Source: Fulvitalea axinellae
GTDB lineage: Bacteria > Bacteroidota > Bacteroidia > Cytophagales > Cyclobacteriaceae
Direction of reading: 5' to 3'
Assembly: GCF_036492835.1 (NCBI RefSeq)
Contig: NZ_AP025317.1
Coordinates: forward strand, 186,001-250,000
Length of the DNA stretch: 64,000 bases
Of the stretch, positions 63,301 through 64,000 are shown piece after piece. Numbering within the stretch: position 1 is the stretch's first letter; every line of letters starts with the position of its first letter. The position numbers and the translations under genes were made by a program. The notes below the pieces were generated by a model. The model searched no databases, was not told where the DNA came from, and saw only the letters and a program-made list of their open reading frames with translations.

Positions 63301-64000
63301 AATTGGGCGAAGGAGGATATTATGTTGTTATTGAGGGCCCCTTTTTTCCCATTGTTCCAGTAAGTTGTGATATTGTTGTCGGCGGGGTGCGAATAACTGA
63401 TACCGCCGGCCCAAGTGCCGATCCAGATCCCATTTTCATTGTCTATATAAAAGCAACGTATTGAATTGTGAGTCAACCCAGGGGCGGAGTCTGGAGAGTA
63501 ACGGGTAAGCTCACCATTTTCCTCGACATAAAGGCCTTGGAAAGTTCCGAACCACATTCGCCCCTGGTGGTCTGAGGTGATGGCCCGGATACTGGCTTTG
63601 TCTATATCCCACTGTTTTGATTGCGGGTAAGTATAATGCTTGACCACTTTTCCCTGCCGGGTAAGTTTGGACACGCCGTCCGAGATATAACCCGCATAAA
63701 GGTGTTGGCCTTTGGCATAGATGGTACGCAGTTCGTGGCCCTTTCCGTCCGATATTTTTTCGAATTCTTTGGTGTCGGGATCAAACGAAAAGATGGCGCC
63801 GCTCTTTGTGCCTATCCACCCCGTTCCTGTTTGGTCGAAAAAAAGGCAACTTAATGCCTCAATGTTATCGACGTAAACTTCCTCGCAGGAGCTTCTGTCC
63901 GCATTGATCTTGAAAAGCCTAAAGTTAAAAATGACCCACAGCTGACCTTTGTGATCCTCTTCGAGGGCTTTGATTATTCGGCTTTCCCATTTCCAAACAT
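60333..64000 (-). CDS. Hybrid two-component system regulator (HTCS), N-terminus cut by window edge
   Basis: One-protein signalling system; the frame is open from 60333 to the window end (about 1222 residues visible, with no start codon required at 63674). Order seen: two-component-regulator propeller repeats such as GQLWVIFNF, GMWFGTFQGLY and HLWFSTNQGILRYN; a Y_Y_Y domain (NKFRYRLLGLSNEWIDG); one membrane helix (FILYTILFSIICFLIF); HisKA box NISHEFRTPLTLITSPVKRL; HATPase_c with DTGKGIASQDLIRIFNRFEQ; receiver LLIVEDNNDLQFYLND with phospho-Asp in VVSDIMMPEMDGME; and a C-terminal AraC helix-turn-helix SIEWLASEAGLSRSQLHRKL. Such HTCS proteins sense glycan fragments in the periplasm and switch on polysaccharide-use loci. 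Its targets probably lie outside the window. Confidence 0.95.
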   Translation of the reverse strand, partial: VWKWESRIIKALEEDHKGQLWVIFNFRLFKINADRSSCEEVYVDNIEALSCLFFDQTGTGWIGTKSGAIFSFDPDTKEFEKISDGKGHELRTIYAKGQHLYAGYISDGVSKLTRQGKVVKHYTYPQSKQWDIDKASIRAITSDHQGRMWFGTFQGLYVEENGELTRYSPDSAPGLTHNSIRCFYIDNENGIWIGTWAGGISYSHPADNNITTYWNNGKKGALNNNIISSFAQFDDKGIYVGTEVGGINYLDFSTHKFRHIPLSENTPMAINIKSLRAGPEGSLYAGTLNGLFIRKNKGDKFKHFTEGPSDGLHLPGKAVYDVYPVDSGAWVVVFGKSVCFYNKKTERISYWKDLFPKLKLRNKAVRHLMRGSKGNLWISSRNGVYRINPKDPESFTLFADPDYKSSNYFCSFETSAGLVLFATKSSGVIVYDPDSESLVENDLSKSIYGFEVYAITEDNHKHLWFSTNQGILRYNPERKKLRHLTETDGLQGNIFNPQAVFKDRSGKLYFGGTNGFNVIDPKALKINTRPPQIIFNRILINNKSERNYFSLLNKEGQASLNLAHDENSLRLDFSADNYLLSPKNKFRYRLLGLSNEWIDGQTEGTAVFTNLSDGSYTFEVLACNNDGIFSDSPARIFIDVAVPTWRSANAFILYTILFSIICFLIFRSVKDRQKLKKQMLINAIEHKNKEDLHELKLRFFTNISHEFRTPLTLITSPVKRLLEDTSLTPKSKEYLMVIDRNTKRLLGLVDQILDLRKSEKGKNLLEVANINLREFVYERYLGFEQSAKDKNIRYEFQDETPKVTVVEADAEKLDKIVYNLLSNAFKHISEGDNITVTVAKTPSKSGKKYANQLRFGQVDTKDLVEITVSDTGKGIASQDLIRIFNRFEQGENRSDGSGIGLSICQEYTFLHRGDITAKSSPGKGSSFRIRIPRLQAAQKILGDSPADNAINTTETKIQDSIPEAQLRSTLLIVEDNNDLQFYLNDLLSDKHNILLASDGKQALKLLSTHEVDLVVSDIMMPEMDGMELCENIKSNLETSHIPVLLLTALSDSENKMTGYRYGADAYLAKPFDNEFLLVRIGNLLKQARRLKESFGTPETQPESQEGISDIDNQFVRKINSLVSENMIKEDFSIEWLASEAGLSRSQLHRKLKGMTGNSPSEYVRIIKLKKAAELLSEGEMNIDEVAFVTGFPSHSYFSKCFKNLYKVSPKEFRNKKIEQTI

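Overview
The window is bacterial DNA from the Bacteroidota, most likely a marine-type Cytophagales relative. The evidence is a SusC/SusD pair, Bacteroidota-style lipoproteins with a serine or alanine before the lipobox Cys, a type IX secretion (T9SS) adhesin with a type B C-terminal domain next to a PorP/SprF protein, a hybrid two-component system, and one good TTTG-N20-TAnnTTT-type promoter. Genus cannot be fixed from sequence alone. A Rep_3 initiator with 13 iterons, parA, parB and a parS-like array lie within 7.5 kb (36.5-44.1 kb). The window therefore probably belongs to a secondary replicon (megaplasmid or chromid), although it also carries housekeeping-type metabolism (acs, gal genes, tricorn-like protease).

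Layout. 1-10.4 kb: glycan-uptake locus with SusD (cut by the window edge), SusC with an STN signalling domain, a FecR anti-sigma factor, a divergent ECF sigma factor, and two tandem paralogous lipoprotein sulfatases. This suggests regulated use of a sulfated polysaccharide. 10.7-13.6 kb: a cupin/JmjC-like protein, then a DUF779 protein and an aldehyde dehydrogenase. 14.1-26.8 kb: six co-directional genes, in transcription order sulfotransferase, two phage-tail-collar-type proteins, a periplasmic-binding-fold protein without signal peptide, a 2844-residue T9SS adhesin with many Ig/HYR-like repeats, and a PorP/SprF protein. This is the most unusual unit in the window. 26.8-33.9 kb: a gene-poor, AT-rich stretch with orphan lipoproteins, an AlkD-like protein and dispersed repeats. 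33.9-36.4 kb: a PKD lipoprotein and a dipeptidyl-peptidase III family enzyme.

36.5-44.1 kb: replication and partition module. parB and parA overlap and are preceded by four parS-like palindromes at exactly 48-bp spacing. A tricorn-like protease sits between these and the Rep_3 gene, which is followed by iterons in two spacing classes (about 20-22 bp and 32 bp, i.e. 2 and 3 helical turns). 44.5-51.9 kb: acs, then galM, galT and galK on the minus strand with a divergent LacI-type regulator. Both gaps between the gal genes hold a copy of a 130-bp repeat with imperfect terminal inverted repeats.

52.2-55.2 kb: a metal-chelate/vitamin-type ABC importer operon (binding lipoprotein, permease, ATPase) flanked by short inverted repeats. 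55.2-55.6 kb: a non-coding block with five 12-bp palindromes at exactly 23-bp spacing. 55.6-64 kb: a di-heme cytochrome c peroxidase/MauG-like lipoprotein, a PhoX/DUF839-like lipoprotein, a methyltransferase, and a hybrid two-component regulator cut by the window edge. No rRNA, tRNA, CRISPR or intact insertion sequence was recognised.
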